Source: Gnetum montanum
Lineage: Eukaryota > Streptophyta > Gnetopsida > Gnetales > Gnetaceae
Assembly (NCBI GenBank): GCA_015680685.1
Contig: MNCI01009412.1
Coordinates: 1,228,457 to 1,292,456, forward strand
DNA: 64,000 nucleotides
Reading direction: 5' to 3'
The notes beneath the pieces were generated by a model that saw only the letters and a program-made list of their open reading frames with translations, was not told the origin of the DNA and did not search any database. Below are positions 22,901-34,662 of this stretch, one piece after another (position 1 is the stretch's first letter; every line of letters starts with the position of its first letter). The translations under genes were made by a program, and so were the position numbers.

Positions 22901-22999
22901 TTATGTATTTGAGGTCAAGGAATCGTAAAACATCACCATGAGATCCACTAAGGATCAAAGGTAAACTTAACTTCTTCCAGATCCCCATACTTCAATCTT

Positions 23000-23520
23000 G
23001 CACATAAACCATAAGCACATTAAGTGATACTTGTGTGATAGAATGATTAAATATTATCTAAGGAATGTAAAATACTTTAGTAATAATGTACAAATGAGTG
23101 AAAACATCCTATATCAAAGTTAAAACAAGGTTAAAACATAGTCAACAAAGGTTATAAGGGTAAGCCAAGGCAAATAGGATGAAACAATGGCTAAATAACA
23201 TAGAATGATGCTAAATGATGGTCAAACAAGTCCAAATGATGGTCAAACCTCATCAAATGATTTCAAGAAATATCAAATCAAGTCATATTGATGTCAAAAA
23301 ACATCAACTAATGTCAAATGAAGCCAACTAAAGTTTGAAGAATACCAAATGATAGAAAAATGTGGTGGAATAAAACCAAATAATGTAAAAATGATGAAAA
23401 TGAAGCCAAATGATATGGAAATGAAGGTCAATAATGTGAAACAAAATCAAATCAAGTCAAAACATAGTGGAACAAGGTCAAACTAGGAAAGGTAGGTAAC
23501 ATAGGATAAAACATGATCAA
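23000..23520. repeat. A-rich region of short degenerate repeats
   Basis: No gene. The phrases AATGATGGTCAAAC, AAATGAAGCCAA, ATCAAATCAAGTCA and similar recur at irregular 15-35 bp steps from about 23100 to 23520. It lies upstream (minus sense) of X pol, where gag would be expected. Confidence 0.5.
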
Positions 23521-25030
23521 TATTGGTCAATCAAGATTACATTGTACCAGTTTTAGGCCTTTGCAGGCCATGGTGGAAGGCTCCAAGTTTGATGGAAGAG
23601 TTTGGACACTTGGAAAGGTCATTTTCAGCCTGTTTGAAGGCAAAAAAAAAACCTTTTGTAATAAATACGTTGGCCCTCATACAAAATACATTGGCCAACA
23701 TATTTATTGTAGGCTCTAGTGTATATTTTTCCAAGCATTGATTTCTAGGATTCATTTTCCCAATTTCAAGGTTCCAATGGCTTGAAATATCAGCACAATG
23801 AACTAGAGTGGAAATTCATCCATTTTGATGTTGATTTGATTCCTTGAAGGCCTTGAATGTTTCCAAGAGCTAAAAAATACACTAGCTAGTGTATTAACCA
23901 CTGATGCCAACATATTGTTATAGGAAAATTAATTTTTTAATGTTTGAAACTTCAAATTTTGGCTTCAGTAGTCTCCTAGGGCAATGTAGGGGTGTCAAGT
24001 TGTCAAATAATCATTTTGAGACCAAAAACAAGTCAATGAAAGTGTAATTTGGAGTCCTCTACCTGAAAAACATGTTGGTCAACATTTTTTTTTCCTTAGC
24101 CCTAGCATATGTTTCATGCTCAAAATAAGGTCAAGTTGTAGGTGGTTTTAAGTTCTAGGCGTCTAGGGTTCTCCAGTAAAGTTTCAGGTCATTTGGAGTG
24201 TCATGAGGTTGTCAAAACTATCATTAGAAAAAAAACTACACTAGCCATCATATTAAATGCTAATGCCAACATATCTTTTATGAAATCTTAACCTTTGAGT
24301 AGTTTGGATGATTAATTAGCTTGGTCTTTTAGCTTCTAGGGTCACTAATGTTTATAGCTAGGGCTTAGGCTCAAATCTAAACAAGTGATCCAAGAGGTCA
24401 TTAGAGACCTGATTTGGCCAATTTTCCTTAAACATGTGTTGGCTAGAATATTTTTGATTGATGCCAGCATATCTTTGGGGGCTTTTATTGATTTTGACCA
24501 TTTATTTGCTCAATTTTAAAGGCTTGATGATTATTGAAGGCTCCGACTAGGTTTTAGGACTAGAGTGAGGCATTTGAAGGTTGATTCAACTAGTTTATCA
24601 CTTCTTCTTAGATTTCCTTGGAATTTATACACTAGATAGTATAGTTTTGGTTCATCCTAGTGTATTTCATAGTTTTCAATTAGTTTTGACTTATTTTTAG
24701 ATTGTCATTTATGATTTCAATGTTACTGAAGGCTCCATGTAGGTGTTAAGGCTACATTTTGTAATTTTAGAGGCTATCAGAGGTCTTATTAGTTTAGTTT
24801 ATCTACAATATCTCCAAAAATACATTGGATAGTGTATTTTGTGCTCAAACCATTATACTATTGAAGGATAGTTGATTTTTGACATCTTTTGACAAGGTTT
24901 TCAAGGTTTTGGAGCTAGTAGATTCTCTAGTTAGGGTTTGGGATCAAGTTTGGCAATTTGGAGATAACTTGGAGGTCTAGTTAATGCAATTCAACATAAT
25001 TCTTTATAAAACCATGTTGGTCAGCATATC
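23521..25030. repeat. Diverged tandem array, unit about 190 bp, upstream of P copy B
   Basis: A marker phrase close to ATACA(C/T)TGGCTAGTGTATT or CATGTTGGTCAACAT recurs near 23690, 23876, 24065, 24235, 24437, 24630, 24822 and 25010, spacing roughly 170-200 bp. Between markers each unit has a GGCTTC(T)AGG...TTTTAGG phrase and a TTTGGAG..GTCAT.GAGG phrase in the same order. Units are strongly diverged. The array ends about 640 bp before the start codon of P copy B. Confidence 0.6.
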
Positions 25031-25671
25031 TTTACCTATATCAAGCATATTAATTCTAAGAATTTTTTGTTTGGGGTGCTTTTTGGATGCTTTTGGACAA
25101 TTGAAATCCTCCTGTACAATGTCCAAGTTTCCAGTTTGGCATGGGGCTTCATTAATCACCATGGGTAAGGATGTATAGCTAGGAGATATACCTTTGTCAT
25201 GGTTGGATCCTCCAACCCATTCTAATATTTAATTATTTTACTTGGGCATCAATCCCAGCACACTTTTTAAAGAAAGTTTTAATTCCTATTGTATTGGGAT
25301 TTTTGGTGGTTTATTTGGAAAGTATCTTGTTGGGCCCATCCAAGGTTAAATGGTTCTTTGAAATTAAGAATGAATAAAAATCAATGTATTTATCACTTTT
25401 TATATGTGAACATGGAGTTCACTAGATGTTATGTAGGCATTATGGATGTGAAGGTTGCTACACCAATGCATAAGTATAGGAAGGCTACTTCATTGCAAAT
25501 TTTATGTAAACCATTTTTCTAGCTTAATTCTTGTAGGTAGTGCTTGGAAAACAAGATTTCTAATAATTATTTGGCTCATATTCCATCCATGGCAAGCATA
25601 CTTTTACCATCCATCATCACACATACAACATAGCTACAAAGGAACCAAGAATTCTATTCCAATCCTATAAA
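25031..25671 (+). other. Upstream region of P copy B, no gene seen
   Basis: About 640 bp between the array and the P copy B start. Short open frames overlap each other and lack recognisable motifs. I see no clear TATA box, though AATCCTATAAAATG directly precedes the start codon and resembles one too close to the ATG to serve as its promoter. Likely leader or promoter of the P unit. Confidence 0.35.
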
Positions 25672-28600
25672 ATGTCAAAGAGAAGAGGAGGAACTAGTAA
25701 AAATCCAACTTTGAAGGAGGAAAAAACTACTTCTAGAGGAATTTTCTACCTTCCAAGACTATCCATCAGTGAATTCTCTTCTAGTATGACTGCTAATAGC
25801 TTTCATTGATTATTTTTTACCAATGTTTAGCCAAAGTATAAAGTGTTTTGCATTGCCTAGGTCTATGTGCTAAAAAAATTTTGGCTTTTATGTGGGTTGA
25901 ACACTGCATCTAGGTTGTTTCAAAATTTTCATATTGTGATTTTTTCCTTAGTGCCTTTCTATGAAAAATTTCAAATTTTTCTTTAGCCATGCCTATCCGT
26001 TTTTTATTGTTTTTTCTCAAAAACTAGTCAAAATTTAAAATTTTGTTGTAAGAATTTGGTACATAATTTTTGATTTTTGAGGCCATATAATTATTATATA
26101 GTGTTTAATAGTTGTATGTGTGATTTAATCACTATTTTTAAAGCTATGGTTAATTTTTTATGATTTTTTCTATAGACCATTGCACAATGATTTTTTTTCA
26201 GTTTTTACCTATTTTTGCCCTTTACAAACTAGCAATGTTGATACACTTTAGTAACTTTTTTATGAATCTCCTAGCCTCTTAGGAATTTTTGGAGTAGTGT
26301 AGAAGGGTTTTTAATAGGTTTTCAAATTTTTGATAATTTTCTCATAATTTTCCTAAAGATTTTGTTGTAGGTGTTTCACTACAAACTAGGTTTTTTTAAA
26401 AAAAATCATAGTGATTCTAAGTTGTTTTTTTGATTTCTTCTATGCCTATTGTTGCAATTTTGGAGTAAAATTTTTGTTTAATTATGTATATTTACACTAC
26501 CTAGACTTAGAAAACATTTTTTTGATAAATTTTTGTCAAGTTTTTCCTATATGAACTATCCCGTACAATTGTAGTTTCAGCTACCAGGCATGCAAGCTTC
26601 CTAGCCTGCACTAGAAGTGTTGGTCTACCTTTTGGATTTTATTGGTCATGTTTAAGGTCTCTAATGGTGATTTACATGGTGTGTTTTGGTTCTCAATAGC
26701 TATTTAAATTCAAAATTTTTATCTGGATTTCCTTTAATTTTTACTATAGTTGTTTCACTATAAACTAGGATTTGTAGCCAAAATTTCATTCAATTTGAGT
26801 TAAAATTTTTATAGCTATTAATGCATAATTAATCATGAGTTAAAATCTGATATATGCTTGTTCTCATTGTTTAATTCTTAATATAAAATTTTTGTAATTT
26901 ATCATGCATCATGTAATTATGTGATTACCATCAATGTTAATAGGTTACTTGTTTTTTTTTTCTAATTAGTTTTTAGTTGAATTTTTTCTTGTTTTTCATG
27001 GTTGTAACTTATGAGTTTAGTTTAATTTTTTATATTAACATTGACAATATGCTTGTTATGTTTTTTTAGAAGTTATTGAATTTTGTTCATGGTCATATAG
27101 TGTTTTAACAATTAAATTTTTTGATTATGTAGGGCCTTTTTGAAACCCATCCTGGTGGTTGTTGAACTGGTTGAGCTTCTATGCTATGCAAACATCCTAG
27201 GATCAAATAGTTTGCCTTTCTACATGGTCCTAGATCATGGTTCACTTTGGTTCAAGGCTGGGGCAAAGAGTTCTTGGCTTTATTACACAAGAACTTCAAT
27301 GTGATCTTATGGTCACACTTGACCTCTAACACTATAGTAGTTATTGTGAAGACCTTGGTACCCCATTTCACTAGCCTCATCACCAAGTTCATGGTAGATG
27401 ATCTTGCCACCCATGTGGAAGGTGACCATCAAGATGGCATGTAGACTTCAGGAACATGCAAGTTCTCCCAAATCTAGGATATGTCTAAGTTGATTCAATA
27501 CAATCCCAACAACACATTAATGATAGAACACTAAGTCCACACTTTATTTCAAAATCCTCTAGACATTGTCTACCTCTTGCAAGAGTAAGTTTCATCATTA
27601 TTTTTTGGTTCATCTATTGTTGTCATTAGGCTATTTTTTCTAAGACATTTTTGTTGCATTTGTATGTCATAGGTATAGAGTGCACAATGGAGAATTAATT
27701 AAGAGTGATCAAGTCCTACCCTTCGCACATACAACATTAGAGGTCTTTGCACAAGGTTCATCTATAAGACTTGTTATGTTGGATTAGCTATGGGATGAAT
27801 TTAGCTGATATGCTTTGCATTACTCTTATGTCTATCATAAGTGTCTGGAAAACAATACTGCTCATGTTTGCTAGGGCCTTTCACACTTAGGCACCCATGG
27901 CTTTTAGGGTCCATGTGTTGTTGAAACCAGGTAAGAAAATTTAATAGTTTTTTTTCTTTTTTTTTTAATTTTTTGGTTATTGATGTCAATTTTCTCTAGT
28001 TATGTTGTTTTTTAGTTACCGAGGCCTTAATTGTTTCATTGTGTAGTCATGATTTTAATTATAAATTTTTGCTATTTTTGTTATATATTTATTTTTTTGG
28101 TTTTATCTAATGTGCTCATGCTTAAAGACTAACTAGTTGTCCATGTTGTGTTGTAGATTCTATGCCCAAATCTACTATTGTCATAATCACCTCAAGACAT
28201 GTAGAGGAGACACTCATTATTATGTGGGGTGAAATAGATTTAGTGTAGGAGTGATTAGCTACAAGATCATCTAGAGAGATCCAAGAAAAGATTTTCAATG
28301 TAGGTTTTCTCAATCTATTTATGATTACTAGCCCATCCATGCCTACTATAGAGATGGTAAATGTCATTGACTCCTTTGACAAAGAAGTCAAGGAATTCAT
28401 CTCTTATGTTCATGGTATTCCTGTCACTTTGGCCATTAATGAATTCACATTCAGCAACCTCTTTGACATCCCATGTGATGACATGAAGTTTACCATAAAC
28501 GTAGAGAACAAGATGGGCCACAAGGAGGACATGGAAGAATTGCTTAACACTTGTCATGGTAGCAATGGGTTGCCTCTAAACTAGTTCCAAGTCATAGAGG

Positions 28601-29190
28601 TTAATGAGACATATTCATTAATTCACTCTAGGGCATTTCCCATGTTTTTGTTATAGAAAAATATCCTTGGCATTCAACAGGCTTGGGCCATAAAGAAGGT
28701 CCTTACTGACGGTGCTCAATTTAACTGGGCTTCTTACTTGGTCTCTTGGCTATAACATGAGATCCAAAAATTCTAGAACAATCTTGAGATGATATGCCAT
28801 TTGCATTTTTTATTTTTTACAACATATCTAAGGAGGTTTGTAGAATTCCTAGTGGTCAAGAAAGATGAAAAATGTGTAAGTTATGATCCATCCTAATTTT
28901 TCAAACCTTGGGTAAAACATATTTTTTTTAGTCATGCAAGTTCAAAATCCACCTCTTATGACTAGGAAATTTAGTGATGCACTTTCTCCTTTCCTTGATA
29001 GCATGGTGATTGAACCCCATATTATGATTGGAAATGCTAAGAGAGCCAAGGAGTTACATGCTAATGCTAATGGTGTAGCCAAAGAAAATTTGAAGTAGTG
29101 ACTGGTTGAAAAGATGGTTACTATTGTGGAGCAGCCAGTCTAAAAGAAGATATCTCTTAGGATAAGCTAAGCACATCACATTGTTTCAAG
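25672..29190 (+). pseudogene. Repeat family P, copy B: four-exon 5' part
   Basis: Second copy of the unit at 3063-8459. Proposed exons: 25672-25799 (SKRRGGTSKNPTLKEEK, basic like copy A), 27133-27594 (WGKEFLALLHKNFNVILW, NTLMIEH, VHTLFQNPLDIVYLLQE), 27673-27930, and 28157-29189. Donors of introns 2 and 3 are GTAAGT and GTAAGA, acceptors TAG; the exon 1 donor is mutated. Exon 4 carries the shared blocks MPTIEMVNVIDSFDKE, INEFTFSNLFDIPCDD and YLRRFVEFLVV. Intron positions equal those of copy A while intron sequences and lengths differ (intron 1 about 1.33 against 1.57 kb). Copy B stops inside intron 4, where element W begins, so exons 5-8 are lost. Both copies have many stops. Product unknown. 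Confidence 0.6.
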
Positions 29191-29199
29191 TATGTTTCA

Positions 29200-29960
29200 A
29201 TTGTATTCACAAATGTGGCTACAATGGAAGGAGAGTTCAATCATATATATATATATAGTGAGCCCTTGATGATCAAGAATATTACTTATGATGGAAAGAA
29301 TCAAGTTATTAAGATCAAAGATATTGAAATAGGAGCATGCTCACTCATAGAAGTTCAAGTTGCAATGAACAGAAAAATTCAAAGCAAAGGAAAATGTGAA
29401 TTTCATTTCAATGGGTTGTGAAATTCAAAAGGATTTGGAGCTAGAGTGGTATTAGCAAAGAACAATTCTTTGAAAATCTTTAAATTTTTCCACCTATAAT
29501 TCCCATGCACAAACAATAAGGCTAAATATGAGGCCTTGTGTATCAAAATCAGAAAAGCTTTAGAAAAAGGTATTAAAGAAATTATAATAAAAAGAGATTC
29601 AAAGCTCATATGTAAATAGATCAAGGATGAATGTGTAGTAAAAAATTTCGTTCTTAAGGCCATATAAACAACTCATCTGTAACTAGTTAGAACAATATGA
29701 GTAGTATGAGATCAAACATATATGTAGAAAAGCCAACTAGTTATCAAATGAGTTAGCTATAGCAACCTCATTGCTATATTCAAAAAATATTAAAAAATAT
29801 TGAAGGGTTATAATTGAAGTTGAGCATTAGCCTTTAGTCCCAGATAACATAGAGCATTTCTAGGTGTTTGAAAATGATGATCAATTGCTCAAATTCTTGA
29901 AGAATAAGGGAAATTTTGAAAATAAGTTTATGTCCAAAACTATAGCTACATCAAAGCTTC
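29200..29960 (+). pseudogene. Ty3/gypsy element W: RNase H domain located before RT
   Basis: From about 29389: GKCEFHFNGL, SKGFGARVVLAKNN, FPCTNNKAKYEALCIKIRK, ALEKGIKEIIIKRDSKLIC and IKDECVVKN. This is the same RNase H type as in element X (TNN.A.YEAL, GIK...IK.DS.L), but here it precedes the reverse transcriptase. The glycine-rich first strand has FNG where FDG is expected, so the first catalytic aspartate is lost. A short upstream frame (29215-29400) reads IKNITYDGKNQVIKIKDIEI and is not recognised. No 5' LTR, primer site, gag or protease is seen to the left, so W is truncated there, at the junction with P copy B. Confidence 0.7.
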
Positions 29961-31034
29961 TATGAAATGTTATGCCTAAAAATGTAGTTAATAAATATGA
30001 GTTTATCAAAAGGCTACTTAAAGGGATGAATGTCCAAAACCTAGATGATCAAGCATATGAAGCAGTAAATTTAGGATCCATGAAGAAGCCTAAAATGCTA
30101 ACTATTACAAAAGGAAATGATCTAGTTTTCAAAAAAAAAAAATTCTCTATTGAAGAATAATCTAGATAATTTTTCATGGTTTGACAATGACCTTAGAATA
30201 TTTATACCTAATGTGATGACTCACAAAATTTCATTGGTTAAAGATTGTAAAGCAGTTAGGTAAAAGCAAAGGAAGTTTAATCCATCATTTAGGCTAGCCA
30301 TGAAAGATTAAATCAAAAAGCTATTACTAGCCAAAATTATATATCCCATCTGATATTTAGTCTAGCTAGCTAACTAGTGCCTATAAGGAAAAAGAATGGT
30401 GACATTAAGCTATGTATTAATTTAAGAAATTTGAATCAAGTTTCAAAAAAGGGTAAATATCCCTTACCCAAAATAGATGAAATGCTAATTAAAGTATCAG
30501 GATGTCAAGTATACTCTTTTCTAGATGATTTTTTAAGGTATAATCAAGTTATAATGGATAAAAATAATAGATACAAAATAGCCTTCATCACTCAGTGGGG
30601 AACTTTTGCTTATAAAAGGATGTCATTTGGATTGTCAAATGTTGAAGCCATTTTCCAAAGAGCAATGGACATAGCTATTACAGATTTAATAGGAAAAGTT
30701 GTAGTAATTTATCTAGATGATATTATTATTTATTCAAAAAGAAGAGAATATCACATAAGTCAACTTTAGTAGATGTCACAACTATGGTATTTCTTTGAAT
30801 CCTAAGAAAAGCATTTATGGGGTGAAATCTGGAAGCTTGTTGGGGTACATAGTTTTCCAAAAGGGTATGGCTATAGATAATGCAAGGATCCAAGCTATAC
30901 AAAACATTGAGAACCTAACCAACAAAAAGTCTCTTAGATCCTTTTTTGGAAAAATAAATTTTGTCAAGAAATTTATACAAGGATTTATTGAGATCATCAA
31001 GCCTCTAGTGTGCATGCCCAAGAACAATATTTGA
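29961..31034 (+). pseudogene. Ty3/gypsy element W: linker and reverse transcriptase
   Basis: The linker (29972-30160) contains KPKMLTITKGNDLVFKKK, the counterpart of the I.IG..L segment before RT in Tat elements. RT blocks: LVPIRKKNGDIKLCINLRNL, YPLPKIDEMLIKVSGCQVYS, FLDDFLRYNQVIMDKNNRYK, AFITQWGTFAYKRMSFGLSN and VVVIYLDDIIIYSKR with YLDD intact at 30710-30721. The RT tail follows in another frame (SLLGYIVFQKGMAIDNARIQ, SFFGKINFVKKFIQGF). The region 30377-30769 is the longest unbroken RT stretch in the window, 130 codons. LDDF replaces LDGF. Enzyme dead because of upstream and downstream stops. Confidence 0.9.
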
Positions 31035-31520
31035 ATAAAAAAATACCTAAATTTGAGAAAGCATTAGAAAAAATTAAAAATACTATTCAAGAAGCTCTAT
31101 ATATAGCTAGACCTAAATTAAAAGAAGACTTCTAGTTATATGATTTTGCTTCTAGTGATTCAGTTGTTGTAATCTTAACTTAAGAGAAGGATGGTTAGGA
31201 TGAGCCAGTTGAATTCTTTGGTTGTCAGCTTAAAGGTTCTGAATTGAACTACTTGGATTTAGAAATATAAGCATATACTATTATCAAAACATTGTTACAT
31301 TTCAAATATTATCTAGAAAGCGCTTTGATTTTTGTTATGATAATAGAGCCCGCTATTAAGCAAATTTTATCTCAAAATGAAATTGGGATGAGAAGAGGGA
31401 AATGACTTGTTAAACTTAAAGGATTTATATATTTCCTAAAAGTATGCAAAATAATTAAAGAAATGGGATTAGCCAAACTAATGACTAAAGAAGCTAAATT
31501 TGTGTGATAGATTTCCATGG
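31035..31520 (+). pseudogene. Ty3/gypsy element W: second, standard RNase H
   Basis: Read through stops: IPKFEKALEKIKNTIQEAL, YDFASSDSVVVILT, DEPVEFFGCQLKGSELNYLD, AYTIIKTLLHFKYYLESAL. This is the normal Ty3/gypsy RNase H that follows RT (S..L...E.NY...E.E..A.V..L..F..YL). Together with the domain at 29389-29690 the element therefore carries two RNase H modules flanking RT. Confidence 0.75.
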
Positions 31521-32800
31521 AGGAAATTGGTATCATGAGATTTTAAAGTTATTTTTTCAAGAAAATTTTTAGATAATTTGACTATGACCCAATGAATAGC
31601 TTATATTAAAAATACTAATAAGTTCCTAATAAAAGATGGAGTTTTATATAGAATATATTTCAAAGGGATTCTATTGAATTGTATCAAGAATGATCAAATC
31701 GAGCTTATGTTGAACAAATTTCATAATCATGCAAACTTGTTTTATAATTCCCCTAAATCTTCCATGTAGTATATATTTCACTGTGAATTTTATTATCCTA
31801 ACATGTATCAAGATATTAGTTCAAGATTCAATGTTGTTACAAATGTTAGATTCATGAGCCAAAGATTAAGAAAGCTAGTCCTTCTCTAAAACTAGTGATA
31901 GTAGATAGGTCATTTCAGTAGTGGGGCATAGAGTTTATTGGTATGATTACTCCTTTAAAAGTTGTACATAAATTTATACTTACAGCTATAGATTATTTCA
32001 TCAAGTAGGGAAAAGTAAAACCTCTAAAGAAAAAGTTAGCTTCAGATGTAATAAGATTTTTTAATGGTCATATCTTAAGTCTTTTTGGTATGCCAAAGGT
32101 ATTAGTATTAGATAATGGCCCTATGTTTCAATCTAAAGAATTCATAAGATGGACCTTTGAAAAATTTATATTTATCTTCTCCTCATCAACTTACTATCCA
32201 CAAGAAAATGAATTGGCTGAGACCACCAATAAAAAACTTATCTTCTACATCAAAATATCCATGAGAGGAAATCCTAGAAACTAGCATAACTACCTACCAT
32301 CTATGTTATGGATAGACCATATTAGAATCAAGAAATCCATTAGAACATCATCTTATAACTTAGTCTATGGAATGGCCATAATAATTACTAATAAAATCAT
32401 AACCTTAGCTTCAAATTTTGTGAAAATGTATAATAAAGAAATGGATAAAGATAGAAGTTTTATGACTTTACTTATCAAAAGAGTGACTAAGATTTATAAA
32501 GCCAAATATATCTTGTTAAGAAATGCTTCATAGATTAAAATATTATTTGATAGCAAAGCTCTAAAAAGAGCATTTGGAGTGAATAACATGGTGTTTCTTT
32601 GAAACACAAGAAAAAGAAATAACCATAATAAGTTTTCTATCAAATGAACAAGCCCATTTATTATTAATCAATAGGTATCGAATGATACCTATAAGCTCTC
32701 TAAGATGGATGGAACTGAACTAAAGTTCCCATTTAATAGCATCCACCTCAAGCACTACTTTATGCAATTGCTCAAACTATGACAAAGTTGAGGAAAAAGC
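31521..32800 (+). pseudogene. Ty3/gypsy element W: integrase
   Basis: A degraded zinc region (about 31680-31860) precedes the core: WGIEFIGMITPLKVVHKFI (canonical first catalytic residue is Asp; here Glu), TAIDYFIK, VIRFFNGHILSLFGMPK, VLVLDNGPMFQSKEFIRWTF, YYPQENELAETTNKKL with the catalytic glutamate retained, then LPSMLWIDHIRIKKSIRTS and YNLVYGM. A C-terminal part near 32650-32790 reads FPFNSIHLKHYF, the end of a typical Tat integrase. Several stops. Confidence 0.85.
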
Positions 32801-33026
32801 AAAAAATGTAAATATGTAAATAGTGTTTGCTTTATGATTAATAAATATCTTTAGTAGAAGCTTAATAAGTACCTAAGCTAATAAGTGCCTAAACTAGTTG
32901 TTATAGAAGTGGGATATGTTCAATAACATGGGCTATATAATAAGCTATGATGATACTTCACTAGTGAAGAAAGTCTTACGTTAAGAGCCAGTAAAAAAAT
33001 CTCAAGTTAAGAGCAATTCTAGAAAG
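32801..33026 (+). promoter_or_regulatory. Spacer after W integrase with a TATA-like box
   Basis: No gene. GCTATATAATAAGC around 32931-32944 is TATA-like and lies about 85 bp before the small ORF at 33027. Its use as a promoter is only a possibility. Confidence 0.3.
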
Positions 33027-33540
33027 ATGGTGAATACAAGGCCTTTTGTCCCTAACTTATCTAGGTGTTGTCCTAAACATGTCATGAGGGGGTACCATGG
33101 AGCTGCAAACTATGGGGCTTCATACAATAGTCACTACATGACATGGCTAGGAGAAGAATTTTTATTCTTGACAAATAGTTATTCCATTCATGAACAAGTT
33201 TGGGGCAAGTACTATAAGTGCCTAAGAATCACAAGATCCAATAGCAATGAGGAAAATTCAAATAATTTTAATTCATGAAAATAAGTCCTTGTCTCTCAAG
33301 CTACAAACCTACCAAATCAAGAGAAGAGCCAAGGATCCTGCTCACCTTCAAAAAATAAAGAAACTTTCTCTAGCCACAATAAGAAATATTCTACAAAGGA
33401 AAGCAATAGAATGGTCATAGTAAGGAAGAAGCCATAAAACCAAGAAAATGAAAAGGCTTAGAATCAAGGTAAGGAGAACACAACTCAGGTTTTAACAAAA
33501 ATTGAATATGATGAAGTTCTAAAAGGAAGATCATGGTAAT
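33027..33540 (+). pseudogene. Unrecognised ORF between W integrase and its 3' LTR-like region
   Basis: An open stretch of 83 codons (33027-33278) continues in the same frame through three stops to TAA at 33538-33540, total about 171 codons. It starts VNTRPFVPNLSRCCPKHV, includes YHGAANYGASYNSHYMTWLG and ends with a hydrophilic, lysine- and asparagine-rich tail (KIEYDEVLKGRSW). The position after integrase is where some Tat/Athila elements hold an extra ORF, but I see no signal peptide or membrane segment. A displaced gag fragment is another possibility. Function unknown. Confidence 0.35.
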
Positions 33541-34644
33541 TTTTTTCCTTCCATCACTTAACTAGTTTCTATATCACATTTAGACTACATATGTTTATAT
33601 CCCTCATAATATTTAGGATGCATAGATTTTTATACTTTTCAGCCTTAAGTTTAACTATACGTTTTCCCAAAACATATTTCCTTTCTAGATTTTAGTTTAC
33701 AACTCTTGTAGCTATCATTGTATGAAGTATCATTGTACATCAACCCATCAAAATGAATAAAATCTTTTCTTTTCAAGTCTCTAGTGTAATTTTTATGGGG
33801 AAAAAGAAGAAAAAATAAATTTTTTCACCTTTCAACCATAAATGGAGTAGGGCTTAAGACTTGGATTTTTGATGGTTTGTATTAGCTCAACGTTTTCATA
33901 AAAGGGAGCTTTGTATTTCAAAAATCATTCAAGTCTTGTAAGTTAAAGGAAAAGAAATATTAAGCTCTAATCATGATCTTGGATTTTCATTTCAAAGTTT
34001 TAATCTTAAATTATTAGTAAATAAGGCTTTAGGATTTAAGATTGAATATTGAATTTAAGGACCTATAGATTAGACCAATGTATAAGTGAAGAAATTATTT
34101 TCAGATTTTTGCAATGTAGAAAAGCTTATGAAATAGTACCAACCTTAAGTTATAGGAACTTGTTTCTCTACAAAATGTATACACAAGATGGAACTAAGCT
34201 AAGATGTGTTACATAGAACTGAGCGCTAAGCAAAGCCTTAGCAAATGCTTCTTCTATTCATGTTCCTGAAGATAATACACACAGGTTAGGAATCAATTTT
34301 ATCCTAAGGGAGGACTAACATTAAGAAAACAATTGAGCACTAAGAAAACTCCTCATTTCAAAAAAAGGGACTTGAGCTAAATTCAAAAATGATTTGCTTA
34401 ATTATGTTGATACATCAACTCGTATAACAGAAAATTGGTTCCATGAAGAGCATGAAAAATGGCTCTGCCAAATTGGCTCTGCTAAGGTAGGAGAGTTGCT
34501 AGTTGAAAAATGGCTCTATTTCAAACTACGCTTAATGGCTCTATCACATCATCTTTAGTTTATGACAAGATTTTGTAAAGCCAAAGAAGTATTTTCATCA
34601 AATATTCAATGTCATGTTAGGTCATAGAGAAAGCTTGTAGAGTT
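33541..34644 (+). other. AT-rich 3' non-coding region of element W
   Basis: About 1.1 kb with no supported gene, leading to a polypurine tract. From about 34430 the phrase TGGCTCTGCCAAATTGGCTC and related GGCTCT motifs begin, merging into the array that follows. Confidence 0.4.
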
Positions 34645-34662
34645 AAAAAAAGGGAGGGGGGG
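34645..34662 (+). promoter_or_regulatory. Polypurine tract of element W
   Basis: An 18-purine run, AAAAAAAGGGAGGGGGGG, followed by TTGTTGC, so an LTR could start at the TG at 34664. Strand and position downstream of W integrase fit plus-strand priming. Confidence 0.55.
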
